64,000 nt of DNA from Ancistrus triradiatus (Eukaryota > Chordata > Actinopteri > Siluriformes > Loricariidae), in NCBI GenBank assembly GCA_025084515.1, contig JAJAGP010000047.1, positions 682,001-746,000 on the forward strand, in the 5' to 3' direction. This document shows, one piece after another, positions 1-10,972 of this stretch (its first letter is position 1; each line of letters starts with the position of its first letter). Both the position numbers and the translations under genes were made by a program. The notes below the pieces were generated by a model. That model searched no databases. It had not been told where the DNA came from and saw only the letters and a list, made by a program, of their open reading frames with translations.

Positions 1-340
1 TAGTCAGTACATTCAGAGCATGCTGTTAATCGGACCATGTGGCGTAGCTTGTGTCAGTCGGCATTTTCTTAGTTTTAAAACTAGTGAGATGCAAGGGTTC
101 AACTAAAAAGTCCAAACTACCGGAGGCTATAATTTAAAGACATCAGCTCTATTTTAATATGAGTCGAAAAGGTAAAAGTCAGAAGGTACTATAGAGGACA
201 GGCTATGATTGCACTGTTTATCCTTTCTTAATAAAGTCAAATAAAATTCCATCTTTCCAATAGGGTTAAGTCAGAAAATACATTGTCCACATACAGACTG
301 GTTTTTCAAAGAAATAAATCTCTCAGTCTCAGTTATCTTT

Positions 341-630
341 GCCAAGCTGGCAACACAGGGCACAAGGCATTAACAACCCTAGACAGGGTGCCAATCCATT
401 GTAGGGCACATACGCTCACACACTTTTACAATCACCAATTATGCTAACACGCATGTCTTTGGACTCTGGGACGAAACCGGGGTACCCAGAGTAAACCCAC
501 ATGGACACGGGGAGAACATGCAGAAAGGACACAGGTCACTCCACCTGGGATAGAACCCAGGACAGTCTTGCTGTGAGGCGTTGGTGCTACCCACCAAGCT
601 ACCAAGCTATGGGGATACCATGCCCCAAGC
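341..630 (-). repeat. LINE-type (L2/CR1-like) or LINE-mobilised interspersed repeat, fragment
   Basis: On the minus strand it carries the dispersed fish motif set: GTCCTGGGTTCTATCCC, CATGTTCTCCCCGTGTCCAT, CCAAAGACATGC, GGATTGGCACCCTGTCTAGG. The same set recurs at 4218-4530, 12702-13000, 25625-25870 and 42191-42480 in this window. Class assignment is from recognition of the motifs only. Bases 1-340 to its left show no recognisable feature. Confidence 0.6.
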
Positions 631-768
631 CTAGCTGTGTGATATTTCCTATTTAAGCAGACAGCTTCATAACTGCCACTGGGGGAAAACATCAAATTAT
701 TCACTTGTATACCAAGAGTTTCCCATTATCAGACCAACTTTTACTCCGGTTAGATCCTGACCTTGGAC

Positions 769-905
769 TCCACTAGTGTGAAGTTTACATGTCACACCTG
801 TGTCTGTGTGGGTTTCCTCTGGGAGCTCCGGTTTCCTCTCACATATCAAAGACATGCGTTAGGTTACCTGGTCATTCTAAATTGGCCCGGCGTGAATGTG
901 ACTGA
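769..905 (+). repeat. Fragment of the same L2-like repeat family
   Basis: Contains GTGTGGGTTTCCTCTGGGAG, CTCCGGTTTCCTC and AAAGACATGCGTTAGG followed by CTAAATTGGCCC, the usual middle part of the family, with both ends missing. Confidence 0.5.
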
Positions 906-1115
906 CTAGTATTGGCGTAACCTTGTTCCTGTTTGCGAACAGCCATGATGCCGAAAGCAGTGTTAAAAAAAATAAACAATTTAACTCCTTGCAGTATATT
1001 GTCGGATTTTTCTGTACACGTACATGCAGAACAGTATCATTCGAACCAAGCCTTGTACAAGTAACATTTCGGCTCAACAAAAAATCTGAGGCAAACCACA
1101 ATTTATCTCCATTAC

Positions 1116-1207
1116 CTTTTCATCATGTGTTCATAGATGACAACTGGCATCACAGTCACGGTCACAACATTCCCACAGGAATTGAGAATGTCTGACACTT
1201 GAGGGTC
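1116..1207 (-). CDS. sdcbp: sdcbp exon, end of PDZ2 (residues 258-288)
   Basis: 92 nt, phase 0 to phase 2. It encodes DPQVSDILNSCGNVVTVTVM then PVVIYEHMMK, matching the last PDZ2 strand and helix. The donor GTAATG shows that one more exon follows, encoding the family's short C-terminal tail; it is not visible in the remaining 1115 bases. Confidence 0.9.
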
Positions 1208-4200
1208 CTGTCAAAGCAAAAATAAGAAAGAGAGAATCAATAACGAATTAATTTCCAATGTGTAATGCATATGTCTCATATTATGAACTTCAAAATCACA
1301 GAGACTGTGTGTTTCTGACCACTCTAAACACCCTGGAACAGTTTGTCTTCCTAGGGATACTAAATATAACTCCAGTTTAGGTGACCTGGTGGTTTTAACA
1401 CACAAGTTCATCATAGTAAGCATTCAAACCAATGAAGAAAATGCAAGCGTATGATTAGAAAAAGGCACCTTTAGTCCAATAACATTCTGTCCATTGATCT
1501 CACAGATGTGATGCTCAGTAAGCAATCCGTTACGTGCTGCAGAGCTGTCCTTCACTATAGAGGTGATTTTGCCTTTCTTGAAGATGAAACCAAGCTGGCC
1601 ATTCATGTCCTTGTGTAGAGTAACAGTGCGCTCCAGTGGTCTGTGCAGAGATACACATTAGAAACTGAAGTCCTGTTTCAGTATCAGTTTTACCATTTCG
1701 TCACATCATGTTCTCATTGACTTGCCATTGCCATCATCCCATCTAGAGACCTGAAGTGTATTTTGATTACCTTAAGTGTATTTCATTAGATGAGACCTAA
1801 GAGTGGGATGACGCCCAAGGGTACTGCTAGTACGACTGTTAGTATTACCTAGCTTATGTTAAATGTTGTACCACAATGGCGTACAGGCATGTGCTGTTCA
1901 ACGTCCAGCCAATCAACATCCTTTTGCTTTAATGGCCGAGGTCTTAAACTATAATTAATTATATTAAGAAACAAAAAAGCTGTCTTATATCTCTGGACTT
2001 TGAGGGCGTAAACAGCTGGACACAACAGCCAAACAAGAACTGATTATTCTTCTAGTTAGAAAAAGAGATACTGAATCATTTTCTCAGAGGTATTTTTGGT
2101 ACGTAGGCACTACAAGATTTATTTTATGCCATTTTATCTCCCAGTATGATGCCCTACCTTGCTAGATATTATTTGATTACTCTCTACCTAGTAGCACATT
2201 TAAACTTAGTTAATATAAATGAGTTGCAGCACTGTGAGTACATAAACACACCATGTTCCTGTTAGCTTCATCAGTAATTCAGCCGAGGCAGTCTTAAACT
2301 CATAAATAAAGCATACGAGTATTGTATGTTCATGCCTATTAGACAAAGAGCCATTCAGACATATGTGTGGCGTATCTGTGTACCTGTCTCTTACAGCCAG
2401 TGTGATTCTCTCTGCACTAGCATTCTTGAGAACCTTGTGGGCATGGTCACTGCTCCAGCCAGCACAGGACTCTCCATTGATCTGCAGAATCTGATCTCCA
2501 AAGCGAAGCCCCACTAAAGCTGCTGGAGTGTTTGCTTGCACTAGCTGTACAAACACCCCCTGAACGAAAGAGAATATGATCATCATCAATAAGCACAGAT
2601 CAACAGTTCATTCTTTGAGTAGAATTCTATTTTCAGTTTAATGATAGACCTGGGCAACATAATCACCCAGTACCCTTATGAACATTATTATGGAAGATAA
2701 GTGAAAAGATCACCTCAGGACAACGAAGGGTTTTTAAGAATTGGTATGTAGTGTATTTTATTGTTGAGCATGTTACTGTATTTATTTGCCTTTTACTGTT
2801 GTGATGGTTGTTGTGTTTATGCAGAAGACATCAAATTCTGGCAACATGCACTCAGTTACCGATTTAGGTAGCCACACTATGTAGCTACATTTACTGATTA
2901 TTTCATCAGCTGTACTAAGAGCACCATGCTAATTTTATTCTTCAAGGTGCATGGAACATTCCCTATGGATCCTACTTCATGTCGACATGGTTGCATCACA
3001 TATTTGCAGTAGGTGTGTCAGCTGCATTTTGCTTTAAGTTGCCTACTACATGTACATTCATTGGACTTAGACTTGGTGACTGAGGGGATCATTTGAGTAC
3101 AAATATGTAGATGTTGCGAAAAGGTGCATTAAGATGTACAAAAGATGGATGTGTCCATTAAAATGTGCAAATGGTTGCCATAAAAGGGATGCACATGATA
3201 AGCAACAACGCTCATATACAGTGGGACAAAAAAGTATTTAGTCAGCCACTTATTGTGCAAGTTCTCCGACTTAGAAAGATGAGAAAGGCCTGTAATTTTC
3301 ATCATAGACACACTTCAAGTATGAGAGACAAAATGAGAAAAAAAATCCAGGAAATCACATTGTAGGATTTTTAAAGAATTTAATTGTAAATAATGGTGCA
3401 AAGTAAGTATTTGGTCACCCACAAACAAGCAAGATTTATGGCTCTCACAAACCTGTAACTTCTTCTTTAAGAAGCTATTCTGTCCTCCACTCGTTACCTG
3501 TATTAATGGGACCTGTTTGACATTGTTATCCTGTATAAAAGACACCTGTCCCACAGCCTCAAACAGTCAGACTCCAAACTCAAACTCAACCATGGCCAAG
3601 ACCAAAGAGCTGTCGAAGGACACCAGGAAGAAAATTGTAGACCTGCACCAGGCTGGGAAGAGTGAATCTACAATAGGCAAGCAGGTTGGTGTGAATAAAT
3701 CAACTGTGGGAGCAATTGTAAGAAAATGGAAGACATACAAGACCACTGATAATCTCCCTCGATCTGGGGCCCCATGCAAGATCTCATCCCGTGGGGTCAA
3801 AATGATCATGAGAACGGTGAGCAAAAATCCCAGAACACGGAGGGACCTGATGAATGACCCGCAGAGAGCTGGGACCAAAGTAAAAAGGCTACCATCAGTA
3901 ACACGCTATGCCGAGAGGGACTCAGATCCTGCAGTGCCAGGAAACGTTTGAACTCTGTCATTGCCAACAAAGGTTATGTTACAAAGTATTGACCTGAACT
4001 AAATTTATTGACCAAATACTTATTTTCCACCATAATTTACAATTAAATTCTTTAAAAATCCTACAATGTGCTTTCCTGGATTTTTTTCTCATTTTGTCTC
4101 ACATAGTTGAAGTGTACCTATGATGACAATTACAGACCTCTATCGTCTTTCTTAGTAGGAGAACTTGCACAATCAGTGACTGACTAAATACTTTTTTGCC

Positions 4201-7200
4201 CCACTGTAGGTTCAGTCATTTATTCATTTTCTTATCCGCTTAATCCCGGTCAGGGTCACAGGAAGGCCGGTGTCTAGCCGGCAGCACTTTGCGTAATGCA
4301 GGAAGAGCCCTAGACAGGGTGCCAATCCATTGCAACACACATACAGTTTAGAAACACCAGTTAAGCTAACATGCATGTCTTCAGAATGTTGGAGGAAACC
4401 GGATGATTCTAAGTAAACCCACACAGACACGGGGAGGACATCCAAACTCAACACAGGCGGAGTCCAAGATCCGTATTGAACCTGGGATCTCGGGGCTACG
4501 AGGTGACCATGCTAACCACTGCGCCAGTCTGAGCCAAGAGAACATTTCTCACACCGTTATATACCACCAGTAACTTAAACAGATAACACAAGGCAGGTTG
4601 GATCCATGGAGTCACGGCAGAATTCAAGATTCATCAGACTGGATAATTCTTTTCTAACCTTCAGTTGTCCAGTTTCAGTGCGCCTCTGCCCAATATACAT
4701 TTTATGCTTTGTGCATTAGAGATGATTTTCTTATCACCACTGTTGTAAAGACTCGTAAATCAAGTTGCTATGACACTGCTGTCAGTTTGGAGAATCTTAG
4801 GCATTCTTCTCGGGTCTCTCTCATCATAGCCTTTCTGTCTAGAGATGTGCCAATTGGATGTATTTTTTTGTTTTTTGCACCATTCTGTGTAAACTCTAGG
4901 CACCACTGTGTTTGAATATACCAGGGTATGGATATTTTCTGAGCTTTGCAATCCAGCTCATCTAGCATCAACGATCATGTCACTGACAAAATCGCTAAGA
5001 TTACATTTTTCCTCATTGTATTGTTTCAAGTGAACAAGAAGTGAAGCTCCTGACCCAGTCCCCCTTTTAATGCACTGCAAGACTACCACATGACTGGCTG
5101 ATAATAAAAGCATTATTGAGAAGATGTACTTAGTAAAGTCTTCTTTATATGTGACTGTGGAGAGCAGACGTATATTTGTAAGTACACGATATACAGCCTG
5201 CAGCCCATCTGTTGCTATACATAATTTGTCAGACCCCACCTCCCATCTGTCACCATGAGATAACTGCTGAGTTCATAGTGTTTGAGTAGTGGACCATTCC
5301 CAGCACAGCAGTGAAACTGAAACGATAATGACATATTTGTTCCACCTCGGGTCGAATAATTGTTGAAGACAGAGCGTTGTGGGAGTTTTTAAACACTGAA
5401 AAAAATATATCATTCACACGATCATTCACAGCGAGTATGAAGAGGGAATATTTTATGCATTGCCTTACATTGTCTATGGCTTTGAGGCGAAGACCGATCT
5501 TGCCGTCCATGTCTTTGCAGAGTATCACTTCTCTGACACCCTGCCGAATCTCAGCTCTCTTCACTCCCACGTCACTGCCAGTTATGGGGGCTGCTGCCCA
5601 GCCATATGAGTGGACACTGAGAGCCTACGAAATACAACAGAAAATTCACTGGTTTACACACTTGGAATTGTATATGCATGAATTTTATATAATATATGTA
5701 CAGTACATTAATATACTTACACACGCATTTCTAGTAGGGACATAAAACATTTACAAAGAGACTTACACCACTGCTTTGCCCAGGGACCGTACACAAGGCT
5801 TTCACAGTGTCAAAACTGAGATTCAGGCCCATGAATTCACTCAGCTCAGGATATAAACTGCCAGTGGTACCTGCCCATGCACACACACACACAAACATGT
5901 ATCAGAAATCAAAAACTTGCATGTTTACACAGTTTTCTATTATGATATACACAGAGAGCAGTGCTCAGTGACTGACCAGTTCCACTATCCACAATTTTTG
6001 ACCCATTGTGGGATGGGCTAGATGGAGAATGAGCAGAGTCCATCAGGGCCAGAGCTTTGGAAGGGCTGGCAGTAGGAGTGTTGTGTGCCTGCAAAAAAAA
6101 AAACATAGATCAACATAGATGTTCTGTGTGATTAAATGTAATTAGAAATGATTAAAATTGACGTTATTAACTAAAGACATATGTGAGATTGCTGTCAAGT
6201 TGCTGTTATATACAGTATATTGAATAAAGTTCTCCCATAGTTTACAGTTATTGGAAAATAATAAATCAATATTATTTTCCTTTAACAGGCTGACACAAGC
6301 AATGTCATACGAATGAGAACCAGTGGTTCAACAACACTTAAAACAGCATACTGTGAGTATGGCCAAATGAAAACTTGTATTAGTTTAAAAACAATATTGT
6401 CTGAATTTTATACAATAATTAATGTGAACTGAAATATTGGCAGGCATGCTTCTAACTGACACGATATGAGCTTTTTAGCCACGTCAGCCTGCATAGCCCT
6501 CCTCTGACCCTTTTTGGCTTCCACAGCAGACGGTTCATTTACAGCCTGTCTGTCTCACCTGTTTATACCCTCACTTCCTGTCACTCCCTTGTCTGACATT
6601 TCAGTCCATGCACCCTGTTTATCTTTTTTCCTGCTGCCCAGATTGTTGGTTCCTGTCTTCTCCTTGTCTCTCTGAATTTGTGTCTCTAGTTATCCTGGAT
6701 GGCTGGTGTGTTTGAAGTTTATTGTGACTCTGTCTTATGGTCCTTGTTAGCACTGTTTTTGGTTTTAGTATCTGTTTGTATAAGCTATTGTCTGTGGGAT
6801 CACATTGTCTAGATCTGTTAGCTATTAGCACTGTATTTGTAGAACTGTCTGTTTGTATCAGAATTTGTGTAGCACACTTGTCTGTTTGCTTGTGTTTGTT
6901 AGGTTATTCATGGTGGTATATTTGTCTATATGTATTAGTGTTAGCTGTCAGGCTTGTGTGTCTTGTAATGTTTGTTTGTTCAGCTGTGTCCCTGTATATT
7001 AGCTTTATTGTATTTAGCAAGGTCTGTGCATGTTGTGTTGTTTATTTGCTTGTTCCTCTCTACGGTCTCCTCCCTTACTGTCTACCTTGTCTTACACTTT
7101 GTCCACTGCAAATAAAACTATTCACACTTGCGCGTACGTCCTCCTCCATTTAGACTCTGTGTCCAAAGCATGACAATGCCCTGTTTTTATTATTAATGCT

Positions 7201-7523
7201 GACATTTACATGTCCTCTGATGATATTAATATTTTATGCCACTGATGCCATAATTGTGCACTACCCTTTGACCAACCAGGAACTGAAGGCTGGGTGATGA
7301 AATCCACAAGTCACATCACTAAGGCAGCAGAACAGTTCTATTGTAGCCGCTTACTATCTTCCCACTCAAAATGGATGTAAGGCATAATATAACGATATAC
7401 TGCACGTTCTTATGTGACTGTATATAAAGTTCTGTATACTGATAATGGCTGTAAGACAAGACGTAAACGCACCTGAATGAATTTATCCACCTTCATATCT
7501 TCTAAAGACGGATACAGTGACAT
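1116..7523 (-). CDS. sdcbp: Syntenin-1, two-PDZ scaffold protein (7 coding exons, 3' end outside window)
   Basis: Coding exons on the minus strand, 5' to 3': 7473-7523, 5977-6088, 5767-5870, 5469-5624, 2384-2559, 1469-1640, 1116-1207. All have GT/AG borders and compatible phases, giving about 287 codons before the gene leaves the window; human syntenin-1 has 298 residues. Seen: N-terminus MSLYPSLEDMKVDKFIQ, a second LYPEL motif near residue 60, PDZ1 at roughly residues 119-198 (binding loop KIGLRL, then GVFVQLVQANTPAALVGL) and PDZ2 at about 203-280 (loop QLGFIF, then KITSIVKDSSAARNGLL). Known for the family: the PDZ domains bind syndecan C-termini and PIP2, and the LYPxL motifs bind ALIX in exosome formation, at membranes and in the cytosol. 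The exon for the last ~17 residues was not found at 1-1115 and is probably left of the window. A syntenin-2 paralogue is less likely, given the PDZ sequence and the cyp7a1 neighbour. Confidence 0.93.
1469..1640 (-). CDS. sdcbp: sdcbp exon, PDZ2 core (residues 200-257)
   Basis: 172 nt, phase 2 to phase 0. It encodes PLERTVTLHKDMNGQLGFIF and KITSIVKDSSAARNGLLTEH, nearly identical to syntenin-1 PDZ2, the main syndecan-binding domain. Ends GQNVIGLK before a GTGCCT donor. Confidence 0.95.
2384..2559 (-). CDS. sdcbp: sdcbp exon, rest of PDZ1 (residues 142-200)
   Basis: 176 nt, phase 0 to phase 2. It encodes GVFVQLVQANTPAALVGLRF followed by the GDQILQINGESCAGWSSD segment, hallmark PDZ1 sequence of syntenins. 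Acceptor TTCAG; donor GTACAC. Confidence 0.95.
3219..4206 (+). mobile_element. Tc1-like element (family A), internally deleted
   Basis: Both ends are present: CAGTGGGACAAAAAAGTATT on the left and its inverse TTTTGCCCCACTG on the right, each next to TA, the Tc1/mariner target duplication. At 988 bp it lacks about 0.6 kb compared with the longer copy at 32436. It sits in the sdcbp intron between the PDZ1 exons. The deletion joins sequence near the transposase linker to the last ~15 codons, removing all catalytic residues. Confidence 0.92.
3592..3951 (+). pseudogene. Tc1 transposase, N-terminal DNA-binding part only
   Basis: Starts MAKTKELSKDTRKKIVDLHQ, the paired-like helix-turn-helix domain of Tc1 transposases; residues 1-100 are readable. 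After RRDLMNDPQRAGTKVKR the frame departs and ends at 3951. The catalytic DDE domain is deleted, so it cannot encode an active enzyme, although the DNA-binding domain alone remains open. Confidence 0.88.
4218..4530 (-). repeat. L2-like interspersed repeat
   Basis: Minus-strand copy with the CCGTGTCTGTGTGGGTTTAC, CAAAGACATGC-type and CACCCTGTCTAGGG motifs. It begins only 12 bases after the Tc1 element, so the two insertions abut. Confidence 0.55.
5469..5624 (-). CDS. sdcbp: sdcbp exon, start of PDZ1 (residues 90-141)
   Basis: 156 nt, 52 codons, phase 0 at both ends. It contains RAEIRQGVREVILCKD and the PDZ1 carboxylate-binding loop region KIGLRL, very close to human syntenin-1. Donor GTAAGG. 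Confidence 0.93.
5767..5870 (-). CDS. sdcbp: sdcbp exon with LYPEL motif (residues 55-89)
   Basis: 104 nt, phase 1 to phase 0, consensus donor GTAAGT. It encodes GSLYPELSEFMGLNLSFDTV, which aligns with the LYPELSQYMGLSL segment of human syntenin-1, a second ALIX-binding site. Confidence 0.88.
5977..6088 (-). CDS. sdcbp: sdcbp exon, N-terminal linker (residues 18-55)
   Basis: 112 nt, entered in phase 0 and left in phase 1. It encodes a Ser/Pro/Ala-rich linker (AHNTPTASPSKALAL...). The acceptor is preceded by a run of pyrimidines; the donor is GTCAGT. The linker is poorly conserved in the family, so the call rests on splice phase and position. Confidence 0.8.
6455..7175 (+). mobile_element. 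Candidate solo LTR in sdcbp intron 2
   Basis: The right part reads like the R-U5 end of a fish LTR: AATAAA at 7111-7116, then a GC-richer tail ending GTCCAAAGCATGACA at 7175. The interior is pyrimidine-rich (CTGTCTGTTTG runs) and produces a 138-codon low-complexity open frame (6737-7153) that I do not regard as a gene. The left end and a target duplication could not be fixed, so the start is approximate. Other retroelement 3' sequence is possible. Confidence 0.35.
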
Positions 7524-7552
7524 GGTTGCTCTTCTGTCGGTGTATCAGTTAC
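7473..7552 (-). CDS. sdcbp: sdcbp exon with start codon (residues 1-17)
   Basis: The ATG is the complement of 7521-7523. The exon encodes 17 residues including LYPSL, an ALIX-binding LYPxL motif, and ends in phase 0 before a GTGCGT donor. The acceptor AG at 7553-7554 leaves about 29 nt of 5' UTR in the same exon. The start is certain because it matches the syntenin N-terminus exactly in length and register. Confidence 0.9.
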
Positions 7553-8211
7553 CTGAAAAGCATATGCATGCACACACATGCACGCACACACAGGGTTGTC
7601 TTTCTATCATTTACACCTTTCATTAAGATATTACTGCAGCTAATTAATGCTACATCTACACCAAACTCTAACCATAATCCATACGCACAGTAACCTAGCC
7701 AAATCATTTAGGCTCTGATGATTTTTCAAAAGCAAGTTGTAGATTTTGTTAAAAAAAAAACAGTGACGACCAGCAAAATATTCGCACAAGATAAAAGGTT
7801 CAGATAATTATCTCATTTCTATCCTCACAATGATGTATAAACTTGACACCTCCCACACACACCACACTGCCCCAGATTATTCCAGAAAACATAAGACCAG
7901 TGACTCAACAGAAAAAAAACACATACATGCCAACATGATATTTATATTAATAACAAACTTTATACTAATAAAGTGTTCCAGACATCATTGGAATTGCAAT
8001 CATACATTCTAAATAAGAATGTACTCATTTGACTGTGTGTTTTTTTAAGAATAGTACTGTATACACTCGCTGATGACACTCATTGCCCATTTTATCACTT
8101 CCACTTACCATATAGATGCAATGTGTACTTCTACAATTATAGACTTTAGAACATCTGTTTCATACAAACATACTTTTCTAGTCTTCTTTACTCTCTTCTC
8201 TAATGGTCAGG

Positions 8212-8345
8212 ACCATCACAGATCAGGTACTTGTTAGTGGTGGATCATTCTCAGCACAGCAAGTGGAAAAGTGTAAGTGGAACTGATAAAATGGACAATG
8301 AGTGTAGAAACAAGGTGTACCTAATAAGTTGATCGGTGCGTGTAT
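8212..8345 (+). repeat. Teleost interspersed repeat (GGATCATTCTCAGCACAGC family)
   Basis: GTCAGGACCATCACAGATCAG and GTGGATCATTCTCAGCACAG match a dispersed fish repeat also present at 39367-39560 and, more decayed, near 5270-5330 (ATTCCCAGCACAGCAGTGA). Class not determined. Confidence 0.45.
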
Positions 8346-8874
8346 TTATTATTTACCCTGTTTTATACAGTTTTTTAGCAGAATTAATAGACTAGGTGGC
8401 AATTTAACAATGTTTAATCTTTTCAAATATACATTCAAAGCGCTCAGATTTAGCGCTGTAAACGTAAGGTAGGCTACTGTATTAATAAAATTGTTATTAT
8501 TATTTATTATTAGCATGAGCACGCGGGCCGCATCCATCCGCATTACGTCAGAGCATCCGCCAGATGAAAACACCGCAGTTATTTCCAACATCTTAAATGA
8601 TGAAATGATTCAGCCTCCAACACTTCTGTTCCAACAAGAATCCATTCTGGAGGTAATGAAGAAGACTGGCTATACCACAAAGGGCGAGGCAACATGCAGC
8701 GAGTCCAGTTTCGCACTGCGAACCTTTCGTACACTTATTATAATCCAACTAGGCCTAATTACACACAAATAAGCCCCTCTGATGCTTACAAATGAACTGT
8801 TTGTCTTCGATTGTCGGTCGTAGCAAATAATCACACAGATGCTGTGATCAGGAAGAAATGTTCATATGACTCAC

Positions 8875-8960
8875 CTTGATGTTGCAGATGAGAAAGAGTG
8901 TGTGTGTGTGTGTGTGTGCGTGCGCGCGCTGTTTACAGAGTTTGTGTGAAGCCCCCTGAC
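8875..8960 (-). other. sdcbp: Candidate non-coding exon 1 and promoter side of sdcbp
   Basis: On the minus strand a perfect splice donor, AAG then GTGAGT, falls at 8874/8875, about 1.3 kb upstream of the exon with the start codon. The sequence further upstream (8930-9130) is the most CpG-rich near the gene, as expected for the promoter of a broadly expressed gene. The 5' end of the exon cannot be set from sequence; 8960 is arbitrary. A GT run (8894-8930) and a CT run (9130-9179) flank it. Transcript data would settle the start. Confidence 0.5.
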
Positions 8961-9128
8961 GGATCTGTTGTTAACCGATCGCCCTCGATGCGCCTCAAAT
9001 GTCTGACCGTCTATAAACCTTGATCTTCAGTGTACCCAGATGATGAGAGTTGATGCTAAACGCAGATCCGAGCGCGTGCACGCATGTGTTTGTGTAGCTC
9101 ACGTCGCGCGCGCACCACCTGAACAGAG

Positions 9129-9129
<1 letters not shown>

Positions 9130-9179
<50 letters not shown>
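9130..9179 (+). repeat. (CT)n microsatellite
   Basis: About 25 uninterrupted CT units upstream of the putative sdcbp first exon. A GT run with a CG-rich end lies at 8894-8930. Confidence 0.95.
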
Positions 9180-9183
<4 letters not shown>

Positions 9184-9301
9184 AAATTAAATTCAAAGGT
9201 TGCTTTATTGGCATGACAAATATTCACACTTGTATTGCCAAAGGTGTGATCGTTTTTCAACATATAACAATAAATAAATAACATAGAACATAGAACATAA
9301 A

Positions 9302-9491
9302 ACGGTAGCTTAGTGGTTAAGGTACTGGACTCTGGACCAGAAGGTCCATAGTCCAAATCCCACCTCTACCAAGCTGCCACTGTTGGGTCTTTGAGCAAGA
9401 CCCTTAGCATACAATTGCTCGGATTGTAAGACTGTACCAATTGTAAGTCGCTCTGGATAAGGGCGTCTGCTAAATGCTGTAAATGTAAACT
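9302..9491 (+). mobile_element. tRNA-derived SINE, full length
   Basis: Head GGTAGCTTAGTGGTTAAGG resembles a Pol III A box and GGTCCATAGTCCAAATCC a decayed B box. The body has CTGCCACTGTTGGGTC and the tail GTAAGTCGCTCTGGATAAGG with CTGCTAAATGCTGTAAATG, the tail shared by the teleost V-SINE type. Other copies: 10801-10970 (-), 14310-14424 (+, partial), 18611-18810 (+), 28801-28997 (-), 41061-41275 (+). Confidence 0.85.
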
Positions 9492-9572
9492 GTAAATCTC
9501 TCTCTCTCCATATATTGGCATGATTCTGAGAACTTCCCATAATACACTATACTGTATAGCTAAACGTTTAGT

Positions 9573-9785
9573 TACACACACTGCCTGACCAAAAAAGGTC
9601 ACCACCTGGGTTTAACTAGGCAAATTGTTGAAAAAAGAGCCTCCCATCGGATAATTGTTCCATTGGTGATTATGTTTCAGCTGGTAACAAGTTATTTAAC
9701 CCTAACTGATGCAGTGAGTAGCTTCTCATTTGTTAAACAACCACGTCGAAAGACACGTGGAAAAGATGTTAATTGCAATCTCATG
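9573..9785 (+). mobile_element. Tc1-like element fragment (left end)
   Basis: Starts with CTGCCTGACCAAAAAAGGTC and continues with GTTTCAGCTGGTAACAAG and CTGATGCAGTGAGTAGC, the 5' end of a known fish Tc1-like family, with coding sequence just beginning when homology stops. No right end was found. 9786-10800 otherwise shows only unassigned AT-rich sequence. Confidence 0.55.
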
Positions 9786-10800
9786 TATCTGCCTTTGAGG
9801 TTTGGCATACATCTAAATAAAGACTCACACTGTGCTCAGATTTGCCAAGATCTTGAAAATCTTAAAACTGAGCTCTCAAAACTCATTCAAGAAAACTTTC
9901 TTTGGTGTGAGTCCTTTGGTAATAACTACAATTTGGCATATAATGACCATTCTGTTATTTCTTGGCTCTGTACTTAACAATGGTTTTCCCCTAAAACATT
10001 TTTCTTATTCAGAATCTGAATAGAGGGACATTACTGTACTTGTTCACATTTCAGATTAAAAGTAGACAGATCGTTTTGCATTCATTTTCGTTTCATTTTC
10101 TATCATTAACCAGCACTATAAAAATTTTTTAACCTCAAGCTTAGAATTATCTTTCGTAATACATTTGATTCAGCCTGAAACTAAAGTAGCCCATGTGGTT
10201 CAGAATACAGTACAAGTTGTTGGAAAGACCAGCTCCAATATGCTGGGTTCAAACCTAGGCTGGGCTTGTGAAAACAACGAAAACTTTTAAAGAAAACCTC
10301 AGTTCTCACTCCGTTAGTCTCAAATGTTTTTATCTCCTTTTGTTTTTGTCTCATTCCATTTCTCCTAGGAGATACTGTGACAAAGCTGACAAAACATCAA
10401 TGGAATCACCATTAAGTATCCTGAACTATGAAAAGCAACCACTGAGCACTAAAATTGTGTAATAGGGACCCTGTGCAATCCAACCAAGTTCTCCATCACT
10501 TGTGAACCCATTTTTATGGACTTTGTGTATGCTCAGAAAGTTGATTATCTGACTAGTTGGGGAGGCTGAAACTTAGGAAAATGATATTTTGAGAGTAACT
10601 GATGTGTTTAGTGCTGCCTCTGTTTGCTACATATTATGACCCTGCAGTGAGTACTGAGTGAGCCTGAAAAATCCAAGAAGTCACTAATTAGAAGGGGCGT
10701 GCACAAAACCTTTGGACATGTAGTGTACACAGCAAATAGTTGTGGCATAATAAACAACAACTTGAATCATTCATACAGCCATGAATTCTTCATATACTCG

Positions 10801-10970
10801 TACATTTACAGCATTTAGCACACACTCTTATCCGGAACAACTTGCATCTTAAAACCATGGGTTAAGGGCCTTGCTCAAGGACCCACCAGTGGCAACTTAA
10901 CAGAACCCTGGACCTGAGGGTTGTAGTCCATAGCTCAGTACCTTAACTGCTAGGCCACCACCGTCCCCAT
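10801..10970 (-). mobile_element. tRNA-derived SINE, full length
   Basis: Minus-strand copy: tail TACATTTACAGCATTTAGCA at the left, GGCCTTGCTCAAGGACCCA in the body, tRNA-like head at the right (CTTAACTGCTAGGCCACCAC). Same family as 9302. Confidence 0.8.
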
Positions 10971-10972
10971 AG

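Noticed and set aside
1..1115. Last sdcbp exon (tail of about 17 residues)
   Set aside because: No minus-strand acceptor followed by the expected short conserved tail was found; the region is repeat-derived, so the exon is probably beyond the left edge.
6737..7153. 138-codon hydrophobic frame
   Set aside because: Low-complexity Val/Leu/Cys/Ser translation of pyrimidine-rich intronic repeat sequence in the candidate LTR; no homologue recognised and it lies opposite to an sdcbp intron.
9302..9375. Functional tRNA gene
   Set aside because: A/B-box-like words are followed by SINE body and tail, the B box is decayed, and no cloverleaf with a plausible anticodon arm could be folded by eye.
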